This document shows, one piece after another, positions 9,838-21,078 of a DNA stretch of 64,000 nt (the first letter of the stretch is position 1; the number at the start of each line of letters is the position of its first letter). The position numbers were made by a program, and so were the translations under genes. The DNA comes from Molanna angustata (taxonomy: Eukaryota > Arthropoda > Insecta > Trichoptera > Molannidae): assembly GCA_963576475.1 (NCBI GenBank), contig OY754964.1, positions 4,335,649-4,399,648 of the forward strand, given 5' to 3'. The notes under the pieces are model-generated. The model was not told the origin of the DNA. It searched no databases and worked only from the letters and a program-made list of their open reading frames with translations.

Positions 9838-10310
9838 CATGTAACACATTACATCCAACTGTTGATAGTATGTGTATAGTAAAAGAATACGTAAAAATCC
9901 ATGTATTTTATAAATAAAAATAAATAAACGTACCAAACTATGAACCCTAGCATCTAAATTATTGAATATTTTTAAGATATTTTGTTTTTTATATAAAAAA
10001 TGTATGTCAGGCAAGACTTGTGTGAAGGTCAGTAGGTACTTTTTCCTCTCTCGAATATGTAAACAGCTTGATGGTATGTATGTATGGAGATTAAGTATCA
10101 AACTACTGAGATTCCCCGTAAGAAAAGTTCAAGATGCACTGCGATAGTGTATATGTTTTTATAGAAAATTAAATTATCTAGTTGGTTTTTCTGCGTTTTT
10201 CAATATTTAAGAAAAATGGGAAATAAAGTCAGTAAAAAACACACAAATTATTATAAAAAATATACATAAATATATGTTTTTAATTTGATGCCAAAAAGAA
10301 TAGTGTTTGT

Positions 10311-11245
10311 AATCATTTTTATTGACTCACAAACAGCGAAGTGTATAATTTTATTTTAATATTATATTTATTACGCTGCAGTTTATCAATGTTGGAGATA
10401 GTTTTTTCAAGTCAAGTTTGTTCAAAATGCAGAAAAATATCAATAAACATTAGGTTTCCGTTGATTTAATTCACGTATAAAACTTTTTTAACGCACGTGA
10501 TATTTATCTTAACTAACATGTAACTTCATCATGTATTAGGGTGTTTTAATAAATCATATTATATTCAATTACTAGATTCAGTGTTTTATGTTCTCTTAAT
10601 TTCTCCCAAATGTAAAACAAAATGTTTAATTTTGTTTTATAAAAGTCTGTACTTAACATCTATAAAACATATTGTCATATAAAAGGAATATAACAGGTTC
10701 ATCGACAACTACATATTATGTTTTATAAAAGTTTTTGTTTTTCATTTATAAAACCAACTGTTGAATAATAGGTATATAAACGTCACACTAATAATTTTAT
10801 GTCATATTGAAGTCATCCATAATACCACTATACAATCGTCTATTAAAGTTTTTTCTAAAACGTTTATAGGCCAATAAGTTGTTTAGATGTTATAATAATA
10901 CCCTTTTTATGACGATATTGTCTTTTTAAAAATCTTTATACAACTGAAATGTTTTTACGACTTACAGATTTGTTAAGTTAACGTTTCGATTAAGACCATT
11001 ATGTGATCCTTGTATAATTACGTTGCAAAAACGTTTATTGGACGTTGCAATTAGACTATTTAGTTAGAGGACTTAACCGTCAGATGTACAACGTCTATAC
11101 GACTAACAGAGTTAGTTAATAACCACTATAAAACTCCTATACGACTAAAAGTCATAGGTATAACTCTTATTTATACGACTTGTTTGCTAGTTGGATTGTC
11201 TCTGGGGGAAACATAAAATTAAAATAGTCGCATCATTTCTATTTT
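10311..11245. other. AT-rich DNA, no gene recognised
   Basis: No convincing ORF. Between 10990 and 11190 several degenerate TATACGAC and ACGTTTAT words recur, suggesting an eroded tandem or terminal repeat, but I cannot define a unit. Confidence 0.4.
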
Positions 11246-11246
11246 C

Positions 11247-11478
11247 GGCCTTCGTGGCTCAGTTGGTTAGGTATCTGACTACTGATCCAAGGGTCCCAGA
11301 TTCGATTCCCGGTGGAGATACAGTTTTTAATTGTGTTTTAAGTCTGGCTCTGTGAGACGATTAATACCATAAGCAGATCGTAAGTCTCCAGAATGTGGCA
11401 GCTTGTTATTGGTGCATGTTAAATAATTATTTGACATTGTACCTGTTAGTTGCCCGCGAAGCTACATAAAATAAAAAG
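11247..11478 (+). repeat. tRNA-derived SINE (family S1), copy 1
   Basis: The head GGCCTTCGTGGCTCAGTT carries a polymerase III A box, and GATTCGATTCCCGG the B box. The body contains GTCTCCAGAATGTGGCA and GTTAGTTGCCCG, then a short A-rich tail. Three more copies lie at 27774-28000 (minus), 48630-48880 and 53020-53232. The anticodon arm does not fold as a working tRNA. Confidence 0.88.
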
Positions 11479-11678
11479 TTATAATATAATATTATGCTGA
11501 TTAATTATTTAAATGTTTTATCAAATGACAGAACGAACGCGTATAATATCTGTCAAATGACAAATGTCAACCACGGTAGACGGTGCTGCCAGGACTTAAA
11601 TTTTTAGATATTATTGGAGAGTTGCACGAAAAAAATATGAATCCTTATGAAGAAGGGGTTGAACTTAACATTGTTTTT

Positions 11679-12236
11679 ACTCCTCACTACCCCAAGGGGA
11701 TATATGAATTCGCAATTTTTAAAGTATTTTTTTATTGCAGATTATCAACTAGTATCATGCTGGGATTGCATTCTGAAAGTTTCATCACAATGTATCTGTG
11801 TGTGTGTGCTGTGTACTATAATATGCTACGTACGGCGTGTTTATTCTAGATTATCGATTATAGACTAAAGTGCTCATTCGATTATTTTCAAATTTTGCAA
11901 ATTTGTATATCAAAAACTCGCATAGACCTCATTAGATTTTGAAGGATATCTGAATAGTGGTTCTCATTTTTTTTAACTGTCAAATATTTCAAAGTGACTC
12001 CCATGCTCAGGAAACTCGAAATTTGTTATTTTTATTTTCAAATTGCTAAAAGGGCACATCACTTAAATAAAATGTCATTAATAAATATCAATTTTTCATA
12101 ATAATATATTTAAATAATAAAAGAATTAAACTCACTTATTTCATAAAATTGCCGAAAACTTTCTATAGAAACTTTGAATACTCTATAGTGACTTGTTAGT
12201 GAGGAGTTTAGCGTTGGCCACAACCCACTCGTTTTT
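11679..12236 (+). repeat. Family P interspersed repeat, copy 1
   Basis: It starts ACTCCTCACTACCCCAAGG and ends GCGTTGGCCACAACCCACTC. The 11-bp word CTCCTCACTA recurs inverted (TAGTGAGGAG at 12206-12215), a subterminal inverted repeat. Other copies lie at 22107-22457, 25257-25820 and 27092-28090. There is no coding. It is probably a non-autonomous DNA or Helitron-related element; the class is not resolved. Confidence 0.7.
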
Positions 12237-12309
12237 TCATGTTCTTTGATGTCTTCTATTGTGGTAGTGTGTTTTCATGTTCTTTGATGTCTTCTATTGT
12301 GGTAGTGTG
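12234..12309 (+). repeat. 38-bp perfect tandem duplication
   Basis: Two identical 38-bp units starting TTTTCATGTTCTTTGATG at 12234 and 12272, followed by a partial third (TTTTCAT). It directly follows the family-P copy. Confidence 0.9.
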
Positions 12310-12464
12310 TTTTCATTTTTTTTACTTTGTGTTTTATTGTTATTGATAGATACGTGCCTTTTTTCTGTGTTCATTTAGTCATCCGATGTTGATTTGTTTT
12401 TTTTATTGTTTTTTTTTATTTTCGTTTGTACTAGATGTAAGAAATTGTATTTTTTTTACATCTA

Positions 12465-12926
12465 AATAAAATATATCCAATCCAATTATTATTTCGGGGT
12501 CTTTGATACCTTCTAAGGTTTATCACCTGGTGGGATTTTGGGGTAGCAAGAGCAATACTGCCAAGTGCTATCTTTAATGAGTGTATAAAATTTGGTGTTT
12601 TGTGTGTTGGTACCATATGTAGTATTTATGTGTTAGTAAGGTCTGAAGTGTCGTCGATTTTGAGGAATTTCCTCACCAATCTGCATATGTTTAATATGGC
12701 TGCTTTTTTCATGGTGACTGACGTATGTATATTTAGGTAATTTGATGGTTTCTAAACTGCTGAATAAGTTCAATGGAATAATTCCTGTGGAGGAAATTAC
12801 TATTGGTACTATTATCACAAATTGCATGTTCCAGATTCGCTTGATTTCGTCTTGCAAGTCAGTGTATTTTCTAATTTTTTCGGTTGTAGTTGTTTCGATG
12901 TTGTGTGTATTTGGTACGGCGATGTC
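12465..12926 (-). mobile_element. LINE C-terminal fragment (restriction-like endonuclease type)
   Basis: On the minus strand it reads IDIAVPNTHNIETT, then KYTDLQDEIKRIWN, then IVPIVISSTGIIPLNL. This is the C-terminal end of a class of LINEs that carry a PD-(D/E)XK-type nuclease (R2/R4-like), as far as I recognise. The preceding PDI...D part appears in the right frame 3.45 kb away at 16379-16440 (RPDITLVDK), so this is probably one LINE split by later insertions. It is dead. Confidence 0.6.
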
Positions 12927-13917
12927 AATTAATATTTATTTATTTATTTATTTTAACAAATTTTGGTACAGAGTATAAAATGAATATTAACTGTAACATA
13001 CATATACATACATACATGCACCCATATACATCGCTACTTCCACCACCACCCGCTCCGCATATGGGGACTGTCAACGGCCCCTTCGCAGAACGCTAGAATG
13101 AGCGACAAAAAAACAATGCATGGCACGAAGAGTAGCTCATGGAGCACTATAGATTAGCAATCTCGGCACCATGGTGCAAAAAGAACAATCAACTGTGCGA
13201 ATTGAGATTCACACTTGCGGACTGTCTGCGACTTCAGATCCATATATATAGGGTATCAGAGAAGTGACCAAGATCTCTGGAAACAGAAAAGTCAGTGAGA
13301 ATAGTACCCATATACATCCATTACATATACAAGAAATCTCACAAGGCTTAGCCTGTTTGTGGGCATACCTTAATAGAGTTATAAATAAAAATGTTGATTG
13401 TGTGCCATCTACATATGTACAAGCAGTTTTTTGTCAATGCACAAGTAATAAGTAATAAATATTTTTAAAAATGACAAAGCATAACAAAGAGAAAACAAAA
13501 GAAACCATTACAAAGAGAAAAACAAAAACAAAATATAAACAACAGAAAAATAAAACGAATAGAAAAAAATTAACAATAATTAGAGTATTAATATAAACAA
13601 CAGAAAAATAAAATAAAATAGAAAAAAATAACAAAATTAGATTATTACATAATATACATAAACAACAAAAAAATAAAACAAAATAGAAAAAAATAACAAG
13701 AATTATAGTATAATAAAAGGAAATCCTGCATGTTCTCGTTATCAATAAGCCATGACGTGAGACGATTAACAAATGCTGAGTGATTATTTAGTGACTTAAG
13801 AAACATTGGTAACATATTGAATGATCTAGGAGCTACATACATAGAATGTCTTTGCGTTGATCTCTTATTGCAGATTGGAACTTTATATACATTATTGAGG
13901 CGATCACTAGTGCGATA
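12927..13917 (-). mobile_element. Second LINE 3' end (Jockey/CR1-like) inserted in the above
   Basis: The left boundary is a (TTTA)n run (12930-12955), the 3' tail of a minus-strand element. At 13640-13850 the minus strand encodes YVAPRSFNMLPMFLKSLNNH, a typical C-terminal LINE motif. The 13532-13713 interval is a 3-unit tandem repeat in the presumed 3' UTR. At 13036-13100 lies a block also present at 53915-53975. The element is cut at about 13917 by the Harbinger-like element. Confidence 0.55.
13532..13713 (+). repeat. Minisatellite, three ~60-bp units
   Basis: Three tandem A-rich units share AAACAACAGAAAAATAAAA and TAGAAAAAAATAACAA, starting at about 13532, 13591 and 13652. The units have diverged slightly. 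Confidence 0.8.
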
Positions 13918-14277
13918 TTAGGTCCGATTCAGATTTGCCGACTAAAATTAGTTTTTATACGTCCCGAATAAAATTTTAGTCGCAAGCGTCGTAAACCCGT
14001 TTTCTGATTTCGTCTTAAACAATGGCCGACTAAAATGAATTCGCCCGAAAAATTTTAGTTACCGTGAATAAAAACATTTTCGGTGTTGCCGCGACACAAA
14101 AAATAATATATTCAAGACATTCGAAAATTTATTTCTCTAGCAATATTTAACAGCCTAAAAACGTCAAAACCATAGAAAAGAGATTTTATTGTCAAAACTA
14201 GTTAGTGTATTCTATGGTTAAAACAACGTTTACCTCCAAAACCGAAACATTTCTAATTTGTACGGCGCTATTTGCTA

Positions 14278-14388
14278 TGGATACCTAAGGATAAATCCAA
14301 AATTAAGAGTACAAAGAAGCAGATGGAGTTGATGATTGACTTCGTATCAACGAATAGTGCAATGACAAATGGAAAGATAGAAAATTTA
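14278..14388 (+). pseudogene. Myb/SANT-like (zeste-type) DNA-binding fragment
   Basis: The + strand encodes STKKQMELMIDFVSTNSAMT, resembling the start of the Myb/SANT-like domains found beside insect Harbinger transposases and in zeste-like regulators (pattern KxQxELLxxFMExNPxLAxGK). It is about 25 recognisable residues, then a stop. Its position near the left end of the TIR element supports the assignment; the match is by eye. Confidence 0.5.
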
Positions 14389-15331
14389 TGAATGTAAGTT
14401 AGATATGTCAATTTTTGCCTTGAAATTTTATAGGTTAAATATGTCGAGCATATCTAGTGATAACTGGAAGAAAAGAGGGCCGTATTTATGACGCATCACT
14501 TGTTATTACATACATCAGGGTAATAACAAGTAACATTCCAAACTGTATCTTTCATTTGAATTCAAATTATTTTTCATTTTCTACTCATATGACAGCCATT
14601 ACTCAAACTCGTGTTTATTATGTTAGACTGACGGCTTCTTTTATTAAAATGATTAAGACCATTTAATAATTCAAGTAATACAATGTTATTATTTGTTTTA
14701 CAGGGAATTCTAGTGACACCAGAGTTGAAAGATTGTGGATCCAGAATACCAGAGAAATTCAGATTTGGCGATCTCTAACAATCCAGAGTTTAATGATGTT
14801 TCTCTATCAAGGGACTGAATTATTTTTTTCACTTATTATTTTATTTTTTTTGGTGTTTTGATATAGTATAATAACCTTTTTGCATATAATTATTATTTGA
14901 ATGTAAATAGCTACCTGTTCAGATTTTATTATACCTACCTATAGATCTGTAAAATAGAATGTTCAAATAGATACATTAGTTATGTGAAAAAGAGAATCTG
15001 CCTTGCCAAAAAACTATTATGCAGTTTGGCGGAAAATATTATTGTAATTCTTTTTTATAATATACAGAATTAATGAAAAAAAATATGTATTATTTTTATA
15101 ACAATTTACATACTTGTTTTATTTTTCCTTGTCATTCTGTCTACTGCTTAAAAGGTTCTACAAATTAGATACAACAAATTTAATACACATGTATTTATAT
15201 TACGATTATTTATTTTATACATACATAGAAAATGTGACAAATTTAATATAACTAAATATATATATGATTTTTTTTAAAGTGATGTGTCTTCTTATTAAAT
15301 TACTTCTAGTCCTTGCAACGTGGAGAAAAAT

Positions 15332-15393
15332 TTAAGTATCATCATAAGTAAGTCTGTCGCTATTGCCAATATCTATTTCAATAATGTCTTCAT
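15332..15393 (-). pseudogene. Possible terminal exon of a Harbinger-type transposase
   Basis: On the minus strand a 3' splice-site-like TTGTTCATTGCAG precedes an open stretch reading DEDIIEIDIGNSDRLTYDDT then TAA. The acidic tail and codon texture suggest a real coding end, but the rest of the protein was not found. Low confidence. Confidence 0.3.
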
Positions 15394-16378
15394 CTGCAAT
15401 GAACAAAATTTATTTATTTATAGTATACAAATTATTATTCTAACTAAGAATTCCTGTTTTTAGTATCCTGTCGGTTCATCTGGGGCGTTATTACTCATGG
15501 TAATAATTATTTAATCCAGAGTCACCTAAGATTTAAAATGAACATAATGGTTTATATAATAACCTAACCTCAAATGACAGACAACTTGTATGTGAGATTT
15601 TGACTGAAGCCCCAAACTTTAGTAGAACATTGAATATAAATTTAGCTTCTTGTAAGAATACTTCATATTAAAATTGATGATGAATGACCATTCTTGATAG
15701 ATTTTCATTATTGTGATAGATATATAATTTGTAAGTACGTTTTTTGACAAGTGGAATCTCTAACAATTACTTTTAATAAAATTCGTGTCACATCATTAGT
15801 TAAAAGCTACAAAAACTAATAAAATTTACAACTTTACCTTCTTTATCCATTATCTAGGCAAAGATAATAAAATTCCATTATTTGTGTGGTCTCTAAAAAT
15901 ATCAACGAAAGTCAAGTAACCTGTACCTATAAATAGGTGATGATTATTGTTTGTCATAAATTTGTACAGTTTAAAAGTTATCACGTTTATTTTTCTTTAG
16001 ACGTGAGTAAAAAAAATACTCCACTTTAAACGATTTCACCAAATAATTATTAATAATAATTGAATAAAGTAAAAACAAACAAATAATGGAGCCCTTATCC
16101 AGCGTACAAAATTGTAGACGGATGTCAAACGACCCGCATAAATTTAAGTCATATTTTAAAAGATCGAACGTCTAAGTTGCGAATCGGAATACGAAAACGT
16201 CCAAATCAACGGGAAACCGTGGATAAAAGGATTTTATCCGCGCGGTGTGACGTCATGAGACAAAATTAGAGAATCTGAATACCAATTTAATCCCGTATAA
16301 ATTTGGTCAACTTTTTGACATTTCTCATATACTAAAATTCCGTATAAAATTTTTAGTCGAATCTGAATTGGGCCTATT

Positions 16379-16600
16379 GTATGTTTATTTCGTTTATCTA
16401 CAAGTGTGATATCTGGTCTATTGTTATGTAAGGTTGATTAAACGCTTTTATGAACCGTAATCCTTTGAACATATTTGATCGTACTGGACAGCTCACAACG
16501 CAATCATACTGCGTAAAAATTTTCACTTGAATGATTTTGGACACAAAAGGTCTTATTTTTAAACAAATAACGATGAAAATTCCGTACATTATACCCGCTT
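16379..16600 (-). mobile_element. LINE fragment, upstream part of the split endonuclease region
   Basis: The minus strand reads NNRPDITLVDKRNKHT at 16379-16440, the expected residues before IDIAVPNTHN at 12926. Other frames give an ORF at 16398-16589 that I take as noise. The piece abuts the right end of the Harbinger-like element. Confidence 0.5.
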
Positions 16601-17470
16601 TTTTATTTGCATGATTCTGTGACCTGTCTACAAAGTATCAGTCGTGTCAAAAAGATTTTATTGTTTACTCAAAAAAGATGAAAAAACCAGAAACCAGCAC
16701 AAGGGTATGTTAGAATTTACATATTATCTATTCACCCCTATCGGGTCCACGAGAGTAAACACACGCGGGGGTTAATATTACACCCCCAAAAATATCCGAA
16801 CAATGTTTACCTTCATTGTTTAGACTGTTGGCAGGTAAATTTGGGTGCAATTCTATCAAAAGCAAGGGAGTCGAAAAGGATGGCCAACTCTTCACCTACT
16901 ATTTATCTTTTGCTCCCAATTTCAAACAGATGTTTTCTACACGTAATCATCCGAAACAGTATCTTTTGATATTCTTTCTAAATATTAAACAAAGGATCTA
17001 CGCTTTTGTACGTTATTATATTCAAGATATTATCACTATGAAGTTTATGGTCGTAATAAAAGATGAGTTACTCGCCTATCTTTGTATACCTTTTTAGATA
17101 TAAATTTTAAACATTTTTAACGAGTGATCCTGAAAAACCTTACTAGCGAAAACCATATTTCTCAAATATTAAGTCGAAAGGTTTAAATAATGTTATAAAA
17201 CAGTCCTTTATTGAAAGATATTAATTTATTGAGGTTCTGTACTTTTTGAGATCCTCGCCTTGACCTTTTATCATAACTATAATAATAAGAGTATGGTCAG
17301 CTAAGTTTTCACGCAGTGCAAGCCATCCGCAAATTTAAAAAAAAACTGAGATAAAGATCGACCTGGCAGTTTCTTTCAATCGACCAAAGCAACGTGATGC
17401 CATAAATAGTGTAGTGGTAGGTAAATTTAAAGCAAAAAACATACAGAAAGGTAAACACGAAATATTATTA
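16601..17470. other. Unassigned DNA with a 93-residue ORF
   Basis: An ORF at 16816-17097 (+) reads MFRLLAGKFGCNSIKSKGVE and then a basic, hydrophobic sequence; I do not recognise it. The segment 16730-16900 is less AT-rich than its flanks and contains a run of Cs (ACACCCCC). It may be repeat-derived. No other feature. Confidence 0.3.
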
Positions 17471-17479
17471 AATTTTAAA

Positions 17480-17905
17480 TCACAGCAACAAAAAAAGACG
17501 GAGATAGAAGGTTGTGAGACTTGAGGGAGGGTGGTAAATGAGTGTCAATGACGAGTTATTAGACAGGTATAACAGATTTAGTATTTTATTAAAAATTTTA
17601 ATCGACTGAGACGTCATAATAATATAATCACTTAAGGTTTTCCATAGTCTTGCTGATTGTATTTCAATGAAACACCGAGAAATTCGGTACAATGAATAGG
17701 AATAGCAAGTGAGATACGATCAGCATATCGAAGAGGCAGACCGTGATAACAAGAAAATAACATTGTTAAAGAAATAATATACTATGGTGAATTAGTCTTA
17801 TTAATTATATCAATGTGAAAGTTTTTGATCGATAAATGTTACGATGTTGACGTATCTTAGGCCAGCGAAGAAGATTTCGGTTAGTGTAAACATGATCATA
17901 TTTTC
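17480..17905 (-). mobile_element. Jockey-type LINE C-terminal fragment, copy 1
   Basis: The minus strand reads DHVYTNRNLLRWPKIRQHRN (17840-17900) and QSARLWKTLSDY (about 17630-17665). Both are motifs of the Jockey/CR1 C-terminal region that are also present in the better copy at 18923-19675. Frames are broken. Confidence 0.7.
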
Positions 17906-17922
17906 AAATTAATTTGAAAGTC

Positions 17923-18357
17923 TCAAGTTTTTCCTACATCAATCATCTTATGATATCTGTTTATAATCTTATGATTTGAATGGCAATATGGATCAATCCT
18001 TTCTCTTTGGATTGTGTCTTTGTATTTTATGTATGTACATTTGTATGTTTTGCAATACAAATGTCGCTTTCTGTTATATCCATTACCAAAGAGTGTTATT
18101 TCGGTAACAATATTCTGGAATATCATACTTTGTTTATTCACGACGGAGCTTACTTTCTCTAAAATAACATCCTTCAGTTTTCTCGAGAATAAGTAGTCGA
18201 TTTCAAAGAAACCATTCGACTCGTAATATTTCACTTCGTTGTTGCGAAAATAAACATCTTTACATGCAAGAAAAATATCTTGCATTAAAGATAGAATTGT
18301 GGATGAATTTATTTTAAGATAGACAAGAGACAAGACTATGAAATCGAGGTCTAACAC
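17923..18357 (-). CDS. Unidentified 144-residue ORF
   Basis: Open from ATG at 18357 on the minus strand: MLDLDFIVLSLVYLKINSST, then a charged middle with KYYESNGFFEIDYLFSRKLK. I recognise no domain, signal peptide or zinc motif. It lies between two LINE fragments on the same strand and may be an upstream part of one of them, or a chance ORF in AT-rich DNA. Length and amino-acid mix are unusual enough to record. Confidence 0.25.
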   Translation of the reverse strand: MLDLDFIVLSLVYLKINSSTILSLMQDIFLACKDVYFRNNEVKYYESNGFFEIDYLFSRKLKDVILEKVSSVVNKQSMIFQNIVTEITLFGNGYNRKRHLYCKTYKCTYIKYKDTIQRERIDPYCHSNHKIINRYHKMIDVGKT

Positions 18358-18689
18358 ATCCCCCCTGAGAATTCCCTTAAGCCAAGTATTCCACTGGCCT
18401 CAATCAACATCTCATTACTTTTAATTCTATGCTAAAAGTAAACTTTTATACTCGTCGGTGAATTAATAAGTCAGACTAAGAAATGAGAGCAAAGTTGTGG
18501 GAAAATTTCGCACGATAATATTATCCAACTTAGTAATTTATAATTTCAATTCCAGGGTAGACCGCTCTTTAAATATTTTCGTCTCTTCTAAATTGTGTTT
18601 ATTTAGCGATTCGTTTTATACCTGAAAAACGAATTTATGTTTTATAAAAATCCATTTCAAGGAAAAACTTTTATTTTATTTTTTTTTAT

Positions 18690-19675
18690 TAAACTTCATG
18701 TACATTATATTATAATGTGTACAATGGCGGGTTTATTGCCACAAGGCAATTTCTTCTAACCAACCAAAGCAACGTTATGTCATAAACAGTAAATTGGTAT
18801 GTACCTACATTAAATTTATAACAAATGAAAATAATATTTAGAGTAAATTCACAGCAATAAAGGAAGGAAGGAAATAGAGGTAGAGGGAGGGGAGGGAAGG
18901 GTGGTAGGATAGATATGGGGTGTCAGTTAAGTATTATAAGACAAAATAGCTTTAGTTTCTTTTTAAAAAGTTGAATCGCTTGAGACGTCGTAATATCATT
19001 ACTTAATGTGTTCCATAGTCTTGCTGATTGTACTTCAAAAGAGGAACTGAGAAATTCAGTAGAATGAATGGGAATATCTAGTGTGGTACGTTCAGCAGAT
19101 CGAAGAGGCAGACCGTGATTTGACAAGAAAATAACCTTATTCTTGAGATATTGTGGTTAATTTGTGTTGTTAATTAAATTATACAGTAGAGAAAGTAAAT
19201 GAATATTACGACGTTGACGTATCTTAGGCCAGCGAAGGAGATTTCGGTAAGTGGAAACATGATCAAATTTTCTAAGATTGTAAATAAAGTGTATACAAAA
19301 ATTTTGCAATCGTTCAATTTTATTAAGGAGTTCTTCGTTAGCATCCAGATAACAGACGTCAGCATAATCAATCAATGGGAGAAGTAAGGATTGTGCAAGT
19401 GTAATTTTTGAATGTGTCGTAAGAAAAATTTTCAGTCTGTTGAGAAAATGTATACAAAAGAACAGATTCTTACTGACATGAGAATCACCTTTATCACCCG
19501 TCCTGAGGATGAAACAGTCGCTTTGAAACCGATTGCGTAAAATACTGTAGATATTACGGAAGACTGTAAGAAAACACTTGTCCATTGACTGACTCTTGGT
19601 TTCTGGAAACATCCCGACAGACTTCTTCTTCTGTGAATTGCAACGTGTCAACAAAAAATCATGCTTTTTATACAA
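18690..19675 (-). mobile_element. Jockey-type LINE, RT C-terminal third and 3' UTR
   Basis: An open frame at 19157-19675 encodes LAQSLLLPLIDYADVCYLD, then LLNKIERLQNFCIHFIYNLR and KIRQRRNIHLLSLLYNL, the thumb and C-terminal region of Jockey/CR1-like reverse transcriptases. A second segment at 18923-19126 gives SNHGLPLRSAERTTL and QSARLWNTLSND. A frameshift separates the two. The 3' UTR runs to about 18690 with an A-rich tail. The 5' part is missing, the usual 5' truncation. Confidence 0.8.
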
Positions 19676-19779
19676 TAACGCTTCATTCTATAACTGACGT
19701 GTTAAAATAGTAAGTTTAAACGATTTGAAGGCTGTTATCTCCGAAATCCCACACTACTCAGGGTTCATTTTATCGAATA

Positions 19780-20200
19780 ATAATATTTATAAGAAGAATT
19801 TATAAAGCGCCGTTTAGTGATATATGTAAGATCACGCTAAGGACGCTATAGCTTATTTGGTGGCTATACGAAACAAGGCAGTCTTAAGAAGTCTACCGAA
19901 GGTGTCAATGCTCTGAGCTCCACGTATGTCAAGGACCAATGTATTTCACTTTCAATGCCCGTTCACACTGATATCGCGATCGTAGTTAGCCTCCTTATTG
20001 ACTCTCCAATTCTCTCAAAGAGACTCTGTGACTAATAATCTCAATGAAAGGTGTTTTCCTGATAGAACATCCTTTTTACACAGTTCTTGAATCTAGTGTG
20101 GAGCTTAGTCGTTCAGAGCCTTTAATACTATCAGGTATACCTCATAGTCTACTCTTTCTGGACGTTTTAACCAGTGTAGTTCGTTAAGAAGAGGTGTTAT
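19780..20200 (-). mobile_element. LINE 3' end of family C, copy 1
   Basis: It contains TTTATAAAGCGCCGTTTAGTG and an AAGGACGCTATAG block, also present at 50785-51190 and (degraded) 34024-34290. On the minus strand the copies read LKTALF-like residues before the 3' UTR, a common LINE C-terminus. Only the last few hundred bases remain. Confidence 0.5.
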
Positions 20201-20765
20201 GTGACATATTTTCCTGTTTCCTGCTGTGGTATCATTTTACAGAGGAAAATTCAGCCTTTTTACTATGACGTAAGTCTGCTAGTCGCTGGCTCTTGGTCTA
20301 TATCACATATATTAGAAATTGTATTTATATGTTGTAATGATTACCTACGCCTCGATTTGATTCCACACTGAAATGAAACCACTCTCCAATCTACACTTAA
20401 CAGCTTCCAGCTTCTACCCTCGCAGCATACCCTCTCTCATCCGTATATTATAATATTCTCTCTCCATGCAGGTTCTACGCGGAATTCGACTTTACAGACG
20501 ATTAATTTTACATAATGTGCTAAAAAATATTTGTCATATGATAAAACTTCTGTGTTTGGCACTGAAAGCGTCTGGAAAATGATTTTCTATCTCTTTTCAT
20601 ATTTCCGTCTCGTTCACTACAATGCTTACAGCTGAAACATACGCCGTCTCAGATAAATATGACAGAGCGTCTGTCTGTAGAAATGTAAGTACCATAGAAT
20701 ATAAAAAAATGACCAGATATTCCTGTGTTACGATAATTATTTTTAGAGCTTATAATGTAAAATAG
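20201..20765. other. Unassigned DNA
   Basis: No ORF above noise. Short pyrimidine-rich tracts (20395-20475) but no repeat boundary that I can define. Confidence 0.4.
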
Positions 20766-20894
20766 TTCATTACGTTTAACTAAGTTTAGTTTGTCAATCG
20801 ACAACTTTTGATAGAACTCCATTGTATGTAAATATATAATAAATATAAAAAAATGTAAAAAAATACTTGGTTATAGTTCTATTTTATTTATTTG

Positions 20895-20935
20895 ATTATC
20901 AACGCGTTTCGTGCAAGGCACATCGTCAGAATAAT
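20895..20935 (-). ncRNA. Hammerhead ribozyme-like motif (type I, left arm)
   Basis: Minus strand: ATTATT, CTGACGA (20923-20929), T, hairpin GTGC-CTT-GCAC, GAAA (20907-20910), CGC, GTT (20901-20903), GATAAT. The 6-nt outer strands pair fully (one G-U pair); stem III is minimal (C-G closing a 2-base loop plus A-U), as in Penelope-type hammerheads. The cleavage triplet GUU fits NUH. There is one extra U between the CUGANGA box and stem II. Activity is not established. Confidence 0.5.
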
Positions 20936-21037
20936 ACTCGACAAGACTGATACTAGTAGTTATATACAAAATTAACATGACAGGTGTATAAAAATGTTGG
21001 TTTTTGACATCTGTCACTAGTCTTAGTCTTGTAGAGT

Positions 21038-21078
21038 ACTATTCTGACGATGTGCCTTTCACGAAAGGCGTCGATAAT
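21038..21078 (+). ncRNA. Hammerhead ribozyme-like motif (right arm)
   Basis: Inverted copy of the motif at 20895-20935: CTGACGA at 21044-21050, GAAA at 21063-21066, canonical GTC at 21070-21072. Here the C before the loop is G, so stem III loses its C-G pair, and stem I has one mismatch. Probably a degraded copy. Confidence 0.42.

Larger units (their letters stand above)
8690..10310 (+). repeat. Family H repeat copy (old), interrupted by hAT
   Basis: The start AGTTGCATGTAAC and the continuation after the hAT element match the three recent copies at 57783-60984. Shared landmarks are ACAxxTxxATCCAACTGT, TTATTGAATATTTT, CTTGATGGTATGTATG and AAATTATCTAGTTGG. It is diverged and lacks the family's 3' end; similarity fades near 10310. 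It shows that family H has been present for a long time. Confidence 0.7.
13919..16378 (+). mobile_element. Harbinger-like DNA transposon, decayed
   Basis: The left end TAGGTCCGATTCAGATT is matched inverted on the right (TAGGCCCAATTCAGATT), followed in both by a GACTAAAA block and TATACG, about 40 bp of imperfect terminal inverted repeat. TA flanks both ends; the 3-bp TWA duplication expected of Harbinger is not clean. Inside, a Myb/SANT-like segment on the + strand (14308-14385) and a possible transposase terminal exon on the minus strand (15332-15393) point opposite ways, which is the PIF/Harbinger two-gene layout. The transposase core is not recognisable, so the element is probably non-autonomous. 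Confidence 0.6.

Noticed and set aside
16816..17097. A 93-residue host gene
   Set aside because: No recognisable domain, splice signals or codon bias; kept only as an unassigned ORF.
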